From the NCBI GenBank assembly GCA_021030915.1, contig JAGEMR010000002.1, positions 310,001-374,000 on the forward strand: a stretch of 64,000 nt of DNA. The letters are read 5' to 3'. The translations under genes and the position numbers were made by a program. The stretch is from Astrothelium macrocarpum (taxonomy: Eukaryota; Ascomycota; Dothideomycetes; Trypetheliales; Trypetheliaceae). The notes beneath the pieces are model-generated. The model did no database searches. It was not told the origin of the DNA and saw nothing but the letters and a program-made list of their open reading frames with translations. Below, in pieces: positions 11,095-22,848 of this stretch. Within the stretch, counting starts at the first letter, position 1. Every line of letters starts with the position of its first letter.

Positions 11095-14000
11095 ATGAAA
11101 TTTGGACAGAATCTTCCGCGCAATCAGGTGCCCGAGTGGGCTTCCTCTTATATTAATTACAAGGGCTTGAAGAAGCTGATCAAGGCAGCCCAAGCTGCCG
11201 CCAAGCAAGGCACGGAGGTTGATCTTGCTGGTGACTTCTACATGTTTTTCATCCATGTGGGTGATGGCTGATTGGACCAGGCTTTTTTTACGCCCTTGAT
11301 CGTAATCTAGAAGACGTTGATCGCTTCTACAACAAGAAATATGGTGATGGTTCGCGGAGACTGAAACTCTTGCACGAACGATACGGCGATACCGGACAAC
11401 AATTGCATGGTATCGACAAGGATGAAGCTGAAGATCTCATGGGTGCCCTTCTTGAGCTCCGTGGACAATTGAGAAAACTTCAATGGTTTGGTGAAGTCAA
11501 TCGTCGGGGTTTCGTTAAGATTACAAAGAAGCTCGACAAGAAGGTCCCCGGATCCAACGCAAAGGAGAGATACCTTCAGACAAAGGTGGATACTCAACCT
11601 TTTGCCTCTCCCGCTCAACTGTCGAAAGATCTGAAGGATGTGAACGATTGGCTGTCTGGCCTCGGAGAAGCCAAAGTGTTTGACGATGCTTCCTCTGTTC
11701 ATTCCTCATCATCGCTAAACAGGGTCTCTTCAAGGACAGCTGTAAGCCTGCCAAAGGACTTACTGGACAAAGTCGACCTGGCTTTACGCAGTGACGATGT
11801 GTCTAGCCTCGCCGATGTTCTCTTCGAAGCGCCCAAAGAGAGTCAAAATGCTACAGCTCCCCCACAAGCAGTGCTACTCAATCTTTTGCAGCGTTCTATT
11901 TCTTGCAGATCAAGAAATTGTATTCGAAGATTGCTGACAGACATCAACACGCTTAATGAAGACGATGACCTCAACCAGCGTAACTGCATCCACCGACTTG
12001 TCATCGCAATCGGACGGACTCAGACCCTTGAAAATCAACAAAATGGCGCTTCACCAAGTGAGATTGCTTTGGAGACGACAAAGTTTATTTCTCCAGCCGA
12101 GTCTCCTATTCAACTTCCTCCACCGCACATGATGACGCCTCCAGCAAGCGAAAAGTCTTTGGACCAAAACGATGGTTCGGTTCAGCTTTTAATATATCTG
12201 CTGGATCAATTTCAGTCTGCACAGAGGTCTGCTCTGCAAGCTCGAGATGCGTATGGGCGACTTCCTCTACATTACGCCGCGCAATACGGCGTTGCTGTAA
12301 TATGTCAGGAAATCATTAAGCATATGCAAGAGTGGGACCAGTTTGAAGTGTCAGACGGGATAGACGCTTCCCAATGGCAAGACTCAGAAGGATACGGACC
12401 TCTTCATCTCAGTGTCATTGGTGGTCATGTTTTTACCACAAAGGCCCTGCTCGAAGCAGAAGGTCGGCTTGGGCTCAAACAGAGTGGAGACCATGTCAAC
12501 AAGAATATCCCTCATTCAGGCGCTGCCCTTGCACTCGCGACCAAATCCAACTATGTTGCGATCGTGAAGCTTTTAGTCGATGCAGGAGTCGAAATAAATT
12601 ATCAAGATTCTCAAGGCGAGACGGCATTACATATAGCGGCCCGCTTTGCACGTGATCAATGTGCTGAGATTCTCATTACAGGAACCGAGTCTCAAAAGGC
12701 CGACTTGGAGATAGCCGAAAACACATTTTCTTGGACCCCGTTGTTTGTTGCTTGCGTCGAAGGCTCTGTATCGATTGTAGAGCAATTGATTGCTGCTGGC
12801 GCGATTCTTGAGGGATGCGATTCCTCTGGATGGACACCAAAAGAGCATGCCGCACTTAGAGGGAACCTCGCAATATCAAGGCTACTGGCCGAGTACACAA
12901 CTTCACCAAGACATTTCCCGGATACTGCTACTTCCCTTCCATCTTCACCTAAATCTGTCTCTCCGGAGGTTCGTCCAATCGGATCTACCAAGGGACATGG
13001 TCCCAGCAACTACACATCTTCAGAACCCGTAAAGACTTTCGGACATCGCTATCTCACCAAAGACTCGATGGTCCTCGTAAGCTTGGGCTCGATGGATAGT
13101 CGCAAAGACGTGAATCCAATCAAATTGGATCAAATTCCTTTGGCAGATGCGCACGCTACGCAGCTCGACACTGCTCTCTCGGTGGTTGTGTCGGCATCTG
13201 GTGCTGCTGGGGAGCCTACCGTCATTGACCTACCTGTGCAAGAGAATATTAGCACAGACCCAGTGGCTTTTACTACATCAGACCTTGCAAAGGTCAAGCT
13301 GCTTTTTGACATTATTCCTACGTATGCTGGTATCAATACCAACGTTATCGGTCGTGGTGTTGCTGTACTATCTAGCCTGCGAACAAATGTCGGTTCGAGG
13401 CGTAGATCTTTGAATGCAGACGTAAGCGTTCCTATTGTTGCTGCAACAACACTGGAGGTCATTGGATCGGTCAATTTCAACTTCCTCATCATCACACCGT
13501 TCAATCACCCCAACATGACCATATCCGAGGAGCACACATACTGGAAGAAGCTGGCTTCGACGATGGTCATTGGGCACAGAGGACTGGGAAAAAATGTGGG
13601 GGCGCGGAAGTCTCTACAGCTTGGCGAAAATACTATACAGTCTTTTATTGCTGCGGCAAACTTAGGCGCATCATACGTGGAGTTTGACGTACAGATGACC
13701 AAGGATCTCGTACCTGTCATTTACCATGATTTTCTCGTCAGTGAGACTGGTATCGATGCACCAGTCCACACGCTTACCCTCGAGCAATTTCTTCACGTTG
13801 GCGGCGGAAATGCGCCGTATTCGTCCAAAATCGAATCTAGTCTCGACGGCGCAAACAGTACAAGCAATGATTCAGTCCCCACTATGGCCCGGCGACGCCA
13901 ATCATTCTCAGCAGGCATGTCCGAGGAAAAATACACGTCCGATCTGAGTGAACGCATGAAGCACACACGAGACTTCAAGCAAAAGGGTTTCAAAGGCAAC

Positions 14001-14643
14001 AGCCGCGGCCACTCGATCAAAGCGCCCTTTACCACGCTCGAAGAGATGTTCAAGCGCCTTCCTGAATCTGTTGGCTTCAACATCGAAATGAAATACCCCA
14101 TGCTCTTCGAATCCGAGGAACAAGAAATGGATACGTACGCTGTTGAACTCAATTCGTTCGTCGACACTGTGCTTAGGAAAGTGTACGACCTGGGAGGCAA
14201 ACGGAATATCATTTTCAGCTCGTTCAATCCGGAAATCTGCATCTTACTGTCGTTGAAACAGCCATCGATTCCGATCCTGTTCCTCACTGACGCCGGGACA
14301 TCGCCTACGGGTGACATTCGGGCGGGCAGTCTGCAGGAAGCAATCCGGTTCGCGGTAAGGTGGAATTTGTTGGGCCTTGTAAGTGCGGCGGAGCCATTGG
14401 TGCAGTGTCCACGCTTGGTGAAGGTGGTGAAAGAGAGTGGGCTGGTTTGTGTGACGTACGGGACGCTGAATAACGATCCTGACAACGTAAAGGTAAGAAA
14501 ATCGATAGAGCAAATTCTGATGCATTTTGCGCTAATGCAGAGTATAGCTTCAAGTGAAAGAGGGAATTGATGCGGTCATTGTCGATAACGTCCTAGCAAT
14601 TCGGAGAGGGCTCACAGGTCTTGAAACAGAGGTCGCTACATGA
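11095..14643 (+). CDS. GDE1: Glycerophosphocholine phosphodiesterase GDE1 (SPX-ankyrin-GDPD)
   Basis: Hydrolyses glycerophosphocholine to choline and glycerol-3-phosphate. Three exons, 11095..11230, 11281..14492 and 14548..14643, give 1147 aa. The SPX domain begins at residue 1 with MKFGQNLPRNQVPEWASSYI and continues across the first intron into FFYALDRNLEDVDRFYNKKY. SPX domains sense inositol pyrophosphates and so link activity to phosphate status. Ankyrin repeats occupy about 280-570 (for example YGRLPLHYAAQYG and GETALHIAARF). The GDPD domain starts near 820 with VIGHRG, followed by GENTIQSF and VEFDVQMTKD, the metal and catalytic signatures. The last 55-nt intron is required to reach VKEGIDAVIVDNV. 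No signal peptide or membrane segment is seen. Confidence 0.95.
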
Positions 14644-15091
14644 AATATGTCATAGAGGTCTGAAGTCTTCCTATCATCGGGAGTATTGACTATGGTTGAT
14701 TTGAATGCGGAGCCTGGAAGATGGGCAGTTTCCTTAGGCAACAGGCAATTTGTTGAGAGAAGATGCTCAGCTCAACCTGAGTTTCTGTCTAGATGAACAA
14801 TCAAACCCTGGTCTTCGTCTCTGACACAATCTTAGTTTTGCGCTTTGCATTGCGATTTCGTAGCAAGTAGCATGCTCGCTTGGGCGTCTTCTCCTGTCAA
14901 ATGCATTCTCCTAAGTCCGCACCCGTCATTCATTAGGTACATGTAGAAGCCCAACGAGTTCAGAGTAGCGCGAAAAGATCACGCTAAGAATTGCGCAGAG
15001 CCGCACCTTAAATTCTGCCGCACAGCTTCAACTTTTGCGCTTGGCCACACGCAAATCATTTTCAACGCGTCCGAGCCCAGAATCTGCAGTG
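14644..15091. other. intergenic GDE1-SmF
   Basis: 3' region of GDE1 and promoter of the SmF gene, both on +. No other feature is seen. Confidence 0.5.
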
Positions 15092-15656
15092 ATGAGTGTA
15101 AGGTTGCTCTTCAGCTCTCAGGCGCGCCCTTCTCGTGTATGTTTCAAGACCAGCTAACTCAGTGCAGAGCTACCTCCCCCTCAACCCGCGGCCAATGCTG
15201 CAGTCGCTGTACGCAACTCCCTGTAACTCCCTGTTCGCCATAATCATTCCCTTACGTGTCTATACGCCCTACGCTTCTTGCCTTTGCCTATAACTCGATG
15301 ACTGCTATTTCGTACCATGCGCTGATTTTACGAACCATTAGGGTAAACACCGAAGTCATCGTCCGCCTTAAATGGGGTCAAACAGAATACACCGGTCGAC
15401 TCGTCTCCGTGGACTCATACATGAATCTTCAGCTGGCGGGAACAGAGGAATTTGTAGATGGTAAGAGTACAGGAACATTAGGGCAGGTGCTTATACGGTG
15501 CGTCAGCTTTTTATAACGATTATACTTCGGACTCATTCTGAATGCGAAATGAACAAGAATCTCGCTGACGAAAATGAGCTTAGATGCAATAACGTGCTTT
15601 GGATCTCGTCGAAACCAGGTGGTAAGCAGAATGGAGACACGGAGATGAGAGGCTAA
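15092..15656 (+). CDS. Small nuclear ribonucleoprotein SmF
   Basis: One of the seven Sm proteins that ring the U-rich site of spliceosomal snRNAs. Four exons, 15092..15097, 15168..15208, 15342..15497 and 15584..15656, give 91 aa, the usual SmF size. The first coding exon is only ATGAGT. It splices to SYLPLNPRPMLQ, then across a 133-nt intron to the Sm1 motif VIVRLKWGQTEYTGRLVSVD, and the Sm2 motif IRCNNVLWI is completed across the last intron. The LKWGQTEY and MNLQL segments distinguish SmF from its paralogue Lsm6. The tail is short and polar. It is convergent with the RTP1-like gene. Confidence 0.92.
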
Positions 15657-15900
15657 ATGGGCAGAACAAGCTTCAGCAACGTGAGGTGGGAATAAAAAAA
15701 AACCAGTCAACAGGACGTCTGGGGAAGGCGTCACATTGTCATTTGCCGTTGAGCCTGAGCGAGGGTTAGTTGCATTGAGCGGTCCAGGCCTCCAGGATTT
15801 TGAAGGCTTACGATTCCACGTCGGACAAGCCGAGCGCTTCGGTACAGAGAAAGAAAGTCATGGGGAGATAGTCATGTCATTTTGTCATACTCCACAACAT

Positions 15901-18900
15901 CTAGTCATCAATTTCCTCAATAAGCCTCCGCCCTTCTACTTTCTGTTCACTTTTCTCACAAACATCTACATCCAATCCTCTCAAACCCTCAAGTCCCAGT
16001 TCCTCCGTCATTCCTGCTCCCTCCGGCCCAGCCCGCTCCACAATCCCCACCATCCGACTCACTCTCCACGCCTCTAGCTCCTCTTCGACAACCCTCACAT
16101 GCCCCCTTACTAACTCATCCTCATCCTCGCATCCCAAATCCCCCACAATAGCCCGCACCCGCTCCACCATTGTGTCCACATCTCCACCGCCAATCTTCAT
16201 CAGCGCCATCTCCCCTCCAGCTTGCCATACTCGCTCCAGTGCACGTACGAATTCCAGGAGGATCGTCGCCGCTGCACGCCGTACAATCGCTTTTCCAGCG
16301 CCATGCTCAAGGCGTAATACAGCGTATGCAGTGTCGACGATGGAGGTTGACAGAGTGTTCGAATCGCTGAATAGGGATGGAGAAGACGTTGAGATAATGT
16401 GGGCGAGGAGGCTAAGAGCAGAAGCGCGAAGGCGGAGGTCTTCTTCGTTGTTAGGGGCCAGACGCCAGGTGGATAGGATGTAGTGGAGAGCTTCGTCCTC
16501 AGCTGCTGCAGTGTGAGTCTCAGGAGGCAGCTGAGATTGTAGTGGTGTATCAGAATTTGAAGGAGCGGATGTATCTGGGGGATTGAAGCGACCGTGTCGG
16601 CTTGAGATGGTCAGAGCTGCTTCCGCGATGCGGAGAACATATTCTTCTTGCATTGCGGTCAGCCCATTGAGGCAGGACTGGGTGGAGAAGGTATTGATGA
16701 TAGAGACAAGGGCCTGTGCTACCCTCAGTCGAGCGTCGAGACCGCGGCTGGACGATTGATCAAGGTAGGTTTCAAGTAGTAGTGGGATGACAATTCGGGG
16801 TTCGTACTCTGCGAGTTGAGTTAGTGTGCGTAATGCACTCAGGACGACGTAGTCGTCTGTCTCGTCAGGGTCTTCTTGGTCAACAGAATGATTTAGCTGA
16901 GTGGCTTTTCTAGAAGGATTGTCTTCGCTTAGAATATTCAAGAAGAGCACTGTGACGGCAGGAACGTCCACTGCCGGAGATGACGCGTTGATAAGCCCCG
17001 ATAGCTTGGAAAACGCTTCTACTCGGATCGGGGGCTGTGGGGAAGACATATTTTCCAGACTTTCAGCATACGTTTCAAAGTCTTTCTCTGTAATATTAGA
17101 GGCAACACCAGAAGTCCGTTGCGATAGTGCCTCCGTCCGCTTGGAGGGTGGAATTTTCAGGTCTCCGCTTTGCAGAAAAGCATGTATCTTCAACTTCACT
17201 GTTAAAGCAGCCGCTGCTAACGATGCCGGGAGTGCATCATAATGTCGTTGTAGTTTCTCCAATGAACTATCAATCGACTCAAGATGATTTTTGCCGTTCG
17301 AATCAAAGTAACTATCATGAGCCTGTAGGACCGCATCGAGTAAACTGATAGCAAGAGAAGCGATTGTGAAGGAGTCATCGGACATTCCTCTGAAGCTATC
17401 ACCAGTAACAGCATCAAACACAGATGGTGCGATTTGCCCAAGCTGAGCCAGACTGGGTTTTGCATGAGTCCTGTTACCATATCTGACCTCATTCTCGAAT
17501 ACTTTGGCAATGTCAAAAAGAAACCAATCCACGATTTGCACAATTTCCAAAGGCTGGCTTGTCAGCTGGTGCTGGAAGGTTGTAATCATCCCCATTATGA
17601 ACTTCAGACCGGTGATGGAACGGAGTAAAACGTCTGTTGATGTTCGCAAATGTTCTGTTGGTGTTGAATAGAGAGACTTTTGCGAGGAATGCCAGTCTTT
17701 CACACCATCCGAGAATATTCTACATAGAACACTGCTCTGAATGTCACACGCAGACAGAAGCTTGACCAAGAGGCTGACTCGATGATCAACCACTGTCATT
17801 TTCTTGAGCAATCTGGCTTCGTCTCGTTCAGGTTCTAATCGTTTCTGAATTTCGATAAGCCCACCGCTGCAGGGTGCGAACACCCAATGAGACGGTCCTT
17901 CGAACAAGACATTTTGGACAATATCTTGTATTTGTTCTGGACTTGCATATAGTCGTATGTATGTCTCGAGTAGTTTCCATGATAACGAAGCAGTAGTAGA
18001 GCTCTCTTCATTTAAACTAGCAAGACCCCAGAGTGGAAGTAGAAGTGATCGTAGCAGCCTCTTGGCTACACCCGGATTAGGATGGGAGAGAACAATCTTT
18101 GACATGCGCTGTAGAGCAAGATCAAGTTCCACGCCTGATACAAGAATCTTTCCGACGACAGTTCGATTCGAAGTCGTTGTTTGTTGTTCGTTCAGAGTCG
18201 GATTAATGATCTCGATTAGTGGCATTGCAAAAAGCTTCCAACCTACGGTTCCGGGAGCGCCTGTTGATCGCTTCCCAAGGATGCCTGTTCCAATGATGTA
18301 TGCTGCTGCTGTACTCATTGTTGGGCCGCAAGTGCCATGTAGCAGAGCAAGAAGTTGTGGTGCTATATTCTCAAAATAAAAATTAAAATTCAACGACTGT
18401 GGTACCGAAGCGAGCAACCTGGAGGCTTGTTGCAAAGCTTCTAAAGACATAGGAATCTCTTGGACTTGACTTTCAAGATATTCCTGGTCCGCTTTTACCG
18501 CAGAAGCAGGCACCAGGGATGAAGCAATGAACTCAATGATGTGCTGCACGCCATGTTTACGCAGAGGGAGCAGGGATATTTCGGTAGCAAACAAGTCGTG
18601 CATTCGAGGAGTCTTGACAGATCGTATTAGAGACGTGAGCAATGGGAGAAGTACAGCCATGGGCAAGCTACATGAAATGTGAGATCGAATAATAACGAAC
18701 GATAGTCGATACACTAACTGTTCAGCAAAATCGTGAAACGCTGCGTTCCGCTGCGATCCTCTTGGTGATGACTCGATATACGAAGCACTGGAAACCACAA
18801 TGGCACAGGTAACAATTGGAAGTATACTGTCTCTTAAAATCGGCTCTACTCCCTTGCCAGTATCGGTGGCGATTTTCGTAAGCAGCGACGTTAAATCCCT

Positions 18901-19315
18901 CCAACGAACGTCCTGTTTCAAAAGATCCAATTGCTCAGGTTTGAGCGTACTCGGACTTGGTGATGCATATTTCATCTTCTTAATTTCGCTGACTTCTGGA
19001 GGTAAATGTGGCAAAAGTCCATGAATGGCGACAAGCTCCAAAAGAGCAGTGATAGTCTTGACGCGAAAGCCATCGTACACATCTATAGCTTGGCCGGTGG
19101 AAACTTTTTGAATTCTTTCATTCTCTAATAGATCATGTAACCGGGCAAGGATCTGTTGAGCTCGCGCTGCAGCATCTTCTTGGGGTTGGGCTTGATCCTG
19201 GTCTGCAAATGCTTTTAATCAATGTTGAGCAGAGCATCTCTACAAACTCACTCGCATCAGTGAGCGGCTCGACTAATAGACGAGCATCTTCAAGGGTGCT
19301 TTTCAGCTCTGCCAT
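15901..19315 (-). CDS. RTP1/TANGO6-family HEAT-repeat protein (RNA polymerase II nuclear import)
   Basis: A 1121-aa HEAT/ARM solenoid encoded by 19315..19252 and 19202..15901, with a 49-nt intron after codon 21. The C-terminal third carries the two features of the Rtp1/TANGO6 family: DYVVLSALRTLTQLAEYEPR with a following helical pair, and near the end RASALSLLAHII followed by VRRAAATILLEFVRALE. In yeast, Rtp1 helps RNA polymerase II subunits assemble and enter the nucleus. The start MAELKSTLEDARLLVEP at 19315 is chosen; an in-frame ATG at 19381 would add 22 residues. A 51-nt stop-free segment near 18666-18716 has GT/AG ends and could be a further intron. Assignment rests on recognised family patterns, so it is good but not certain; a Tti1-like solenoid is the alternative. 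Confidence 0.75.
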
Positions 19316-22116
19316 GACTCTAGCAATATTAGTCTCACGAAGAGAATCAATCATAATTTCTAGAAAGGTAAGGTACTTCATTGACGGCCTGACCGCCTTG
19401 GGTTCTGCCCAAGTTTTGGCACGTGCGCACGCGTCGGGCTGTTTCCCTTAGCGCGTCAGCCACTCAATTTACGAGTCCATCCCCATAGCTTTTATTCAAC
19501 CACCTTCGCATATCGCAGATATGCCTTACTTCCTCTCCTTACCCAGGCTTGTCATATCTTGCTGTATCTTTTCAATTGTGTTCTGATCTTACAGATCCTT
19601 CGATGAAGTTGACGACCGTGGAGTCTTAAAGTCATCGGACGTCCCTCTCTTGCTCTCCTCTCATTCGCTCCTCGGAGTGAATCTACAAAACACGCCTTAC
19701 ACTCTCCCAATAGTTTCACGGTGCTCATCTTCTGGCCTCACAGCTAGAAAGTGTCAAAGCCTTTCCGTCGTATCGGTCACTACTTCGAAGTCCCTAACCC
19801 CGAGGCATTTCGATCTAATGGGAAGGATGATCACCGTAACTTAACCCTAATGGATTTTCGGTTTCTCTTCATTCTTTTGAAGAGCCAGTCTCGCGGTCAC
19901 GGTAACGGATCTTGCAATTAATCCTCGAGGGGACCCGAGACATGCACCTGCGTGTAGTACGGTTCTGCTTGAAGACGAAAACCTGGTCTGATGCTTGGTT
20001 TAACCTAGTCTATTTCATGCGCCGAAATGGGTAAGACCTTCGCACGAAGGCGCGCGTCGATCCGACTATCCGGGCGATACACCTGGTCGAATATTATAGC
20101 TTTTCTGTCGTCATCCAATTTGGCATGTCAATGAGCATGAGCTTGGTCGTCACATCTGCCAAACGATTTTGGGAATGTAGTGGGTTCTTGCTCGCTGTCG
20201 TTTACTCGGCCATCACTTGTTCAAGGTCGTCGCTGTGTTTTAATAGTGTCTGGATTGCTGATGAACGGAAAAGTCGAGAATATCTTGTGGCACGCGTTTT
20301 TAGACTGGAGCAAAAGGCTTCTGGAGAACAGATGTTCCTGGAAATGGTCAACAAGCGGACCACCATTTTTCGTCATCAATCTTGCTCTTGGAATACACTC
20401 ACTCCAACCATGCACTACGCATGATCGATGTTCCAGAGCTTACGTACAGATGATGGGAAATGTTAGGTCAAAACTTACCAGCTTCTGCACGCTCGAATCG
20501 AAACGCAAATAAGATCACGGGATCGATCTAGTACGCTACGATGTATCGTCGTCCGGGCACTATAGCGACTTGTGACTGCAAATGATTGATGTACGGCGAA
20601 GAGAAGCTCCGCGCGACCTACTTGACGACATCGTCACATCTTGCTCAACTTGGGTCCACTTTGGAAAACATACGTTGAAAAGCCTACATCTCGGTAGCAG
20701 CCATCGATGTAGACACTTTTAGTGTTGTAAGACCAGCCGCGTCAATCATCTCCTCATACGTTCAGCGCATGAGTCGATTGATGAGCGCCGACTTTTTTGC
20801 ATCTGCGTAGCTTTGACTGGCTATGCGGATGCATCCCTCCCATTCCCAGGGAGATGAGAGCGGTTTTTGAGGATGTTCCTTTGTGCGCTCTTGAAATGCC
20901 CTCCAAAATCATTTCGAGATGAATTTTTGCGGAGAGGAAACAAAGACTAGTCTCTGAGAGCACGGCGTTTCCCACCGAGAGAGCAGCAAGAGACTTGAAT
21001 GAAAGATGACTTCTAAGATACTTCGAAATCGACTGAGGAGAATTTGTAGATATGAGCGCAATGAGAAGAGATAACGGCAAAGGTGGACTGGCTTGAATTG
21101 TCTGACGGAGGACAGAAGGTCATGAGTAGTCATTTGAGCGACTCTTCTTTCCCTCAAGCCTCTGCAGCTCGATCGAATGATCTAGGCTCTTTTGGCATAG
21201 CATTTTGATGGTTCAATCCAGTCGCTTGCCAGCAAAGCTAGCCCCAAGATCTAGTACCAGGGTTGAAAAGGGATGGCTTGCTGACAACTTCTACAGCATT
21301 CGAGCGGGACTCTGCACATGTGGAGCTCAAAGCTTAGGCTTGTCTGTTCGCAATGCTTGTGCAGTTGTTGGTCGCTTTTGTTTCGAATATCCTGGTATTC
21401 GAACTCGTGTGCTGGCCTCGCTACGCAAGACTAGGCAATGACGATTCACCCAGACGGTGCTTTTATCCTCGAGGATCGGAGAGAATATAGATCTCAGAGT
21501 CCGTTGCAGAGACTTTTGGGTTCTGGAGGAGTCGTGAGAGTGACGGCTTTCGCTGCCTCTTTGCCCATCTGGGTGGAGAGGTGGCGCTTTTTTTTTATAA
21601 GTCTCCCTCATGCCTTCTTGTATTTGCATGGCTAACTGCGCGATCTAGCAGGAACCCTTGATCGAAGCTTGATTCCTTCACGATTGCGATAAGGGCCGCG
21701 GAGGACGATATAGATATCCGCCATTTCAAAAATGAACTTCTCTTCTGGTCTATCCTTACCACTCGAGGCGAAGCAGTCTGGAATCAACGAAAGAGTCGAA
21801 TGTGAATGATCGACGATCACGCTTGGCATGAATATTACTATGGGAGATCAGTTATCTTGATTGTGTCGAGTAGAAAGTATAAGTTAAGAGTTTAGATTCC
21901 AGGAGGGGAAGCAACATCGCGCTACCCAGAAAGATAAGCAGTGCTTTCTTCTCGGCGATTCACCGTAATACCCGTTCACGCCAAATGATTGCTATTAACG
22001 AGGATTAGCAGGCCATCGTGCTATGAAAAGCCTCCGTATACGATCTCCATAGTATGACCTTCATTTACCTGGTTAAATCTGTGCATCCACATGTCCACAG
22101 GAGCTCTCTTGTCCCA
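19316..22116. other. gene-poor segment
   Basis: About 2.8 kb without a gene I can support. Open frames near 20125-20512 (+) and 20754-21157 (-) reach 80-110 codons, overlap each other in several frames and carry no recognisable motif. Composition is mixed, with no terminal repeats or transposase signatures. Decayed genes are possible. Confidence 0.45.
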
Positions 22117-22635
22117 TCACTGTACTTTCTTCTCAGCTCTCGTCTTGTCCCCTTCTTCCTTTCCAAACCACTCGGCTCGCCATCCCAAAAGCCACACTCT
22201 CCACCCCAACATCCCCGCCATCACCATAACCCCAATCCCAACCTTCCATCCCTCGAGCCCACTTGCCCTCCCCATTGTGATCGCCTGCCACGCCACCACC
22301 GGTGTCAACGACGCCTCCACACACCCATACACCATGTATACCCATTTCCTCTTGACCACTTGACCTGGGCCGTTCGGAATCGCAAATAGCAGGGGAGGCG
22401 TAAGACCGAGAACAAGCGCGCCGAGCCATTGACAAAGCGAGGCGGACGTGGTGGTGACTATATGGGGCTTGGGAACGAGCGCGGAGAGAGCGGTGTTGGG
22501 GAAGAGGATCATGAATGTGGCAAGGAAGATGTTGAAGAGGGCTTCGAAGAGGAAGAGGAGGCGGACGAGTGAGCCATTTGTGAGGAAGGCATTAGGACTA
22601 GTGTTTGAGACAGACTCCGGCTTCTCTGCGGACAT
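22117..22635 (-). CDS. small four-helix membrane protein, uncharacterised
   Basis: An intron-free frame of about 172 aa from the first in-frame ATG (22635) to the TGA at 22117. Upstream codons remain open to about 22701 with a proline-rich stretch, so a longer start through an upstream exon ending at a CCACAG acceptor is possible. Four hydrophobic helices are visible: LVRLLFLFEALFNIFLATFM, LCQWLGALVLGLTPPLLFAI, YMVYGCVEASLTPVVAWQAI and VGIGVMVMAGMLGWRVWLLG. They are followed by a charged C-terminal tail. The first loop contains FPNTALSALVP. I do not recognise a functional family; the layout resembles small uncharacterised fungal membrane proteins. Confidence 0.7.
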   Translation of the reverse strand: MSAEKPESVSNTSPNAFLTNGSLVRLLFLFEALFNIFLATFMILFPNTALSALVPKPHIVTTTSASLCQWLGALVLGLTPPLLFAIPNGPGQVVKRKWVYMVYGCVEASLTPVVAWQAITMGRASGLEGWKVGIGVMVMAGMLGWRVWLLGWRAEWFGKEEGDKTRAEKKVQ

Positions 22636-22814
22636 GCCGGGGTCAGATGTGGAGAGTTGTATTGGGTTTTTGGGGGGTTGCGGGGGCGGGTTCTCGTCCA
22701 CTGTGGAGCATTTTCGCGATCCAATTCTTCAGTTATTACTAATCTAAATCTATTGAAACGTAAAGCTAGAGAGAGGGAGCTGAGATCTTCCAGATGGTGT
22801 CAAAAACAAATTTG

Positions 22815-22848
22815 GAAGAAGAGAAAGAAAAGAAAGAAAGAAAGAAAA
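22815..22848. repeat. (GAAA)n purine microsatellite
   Basis: A short run of GAAA/GAA units upstream of the four-helix membrane gene; on that gene's strand it reads as a pyrimidine tract, common near fungal transcription starts. Confidence 0.85.

Noticed and set aside
13793..14485. 230-codon minus-strand frame
   Set aside because: Antisense shadow of the GDPD domain of GDE1.
20125..21157. Open frames of 80-110 codons on both strands
   Set aside because: They overlap in several frames, lack recognisable domains, and no splice model extends them.
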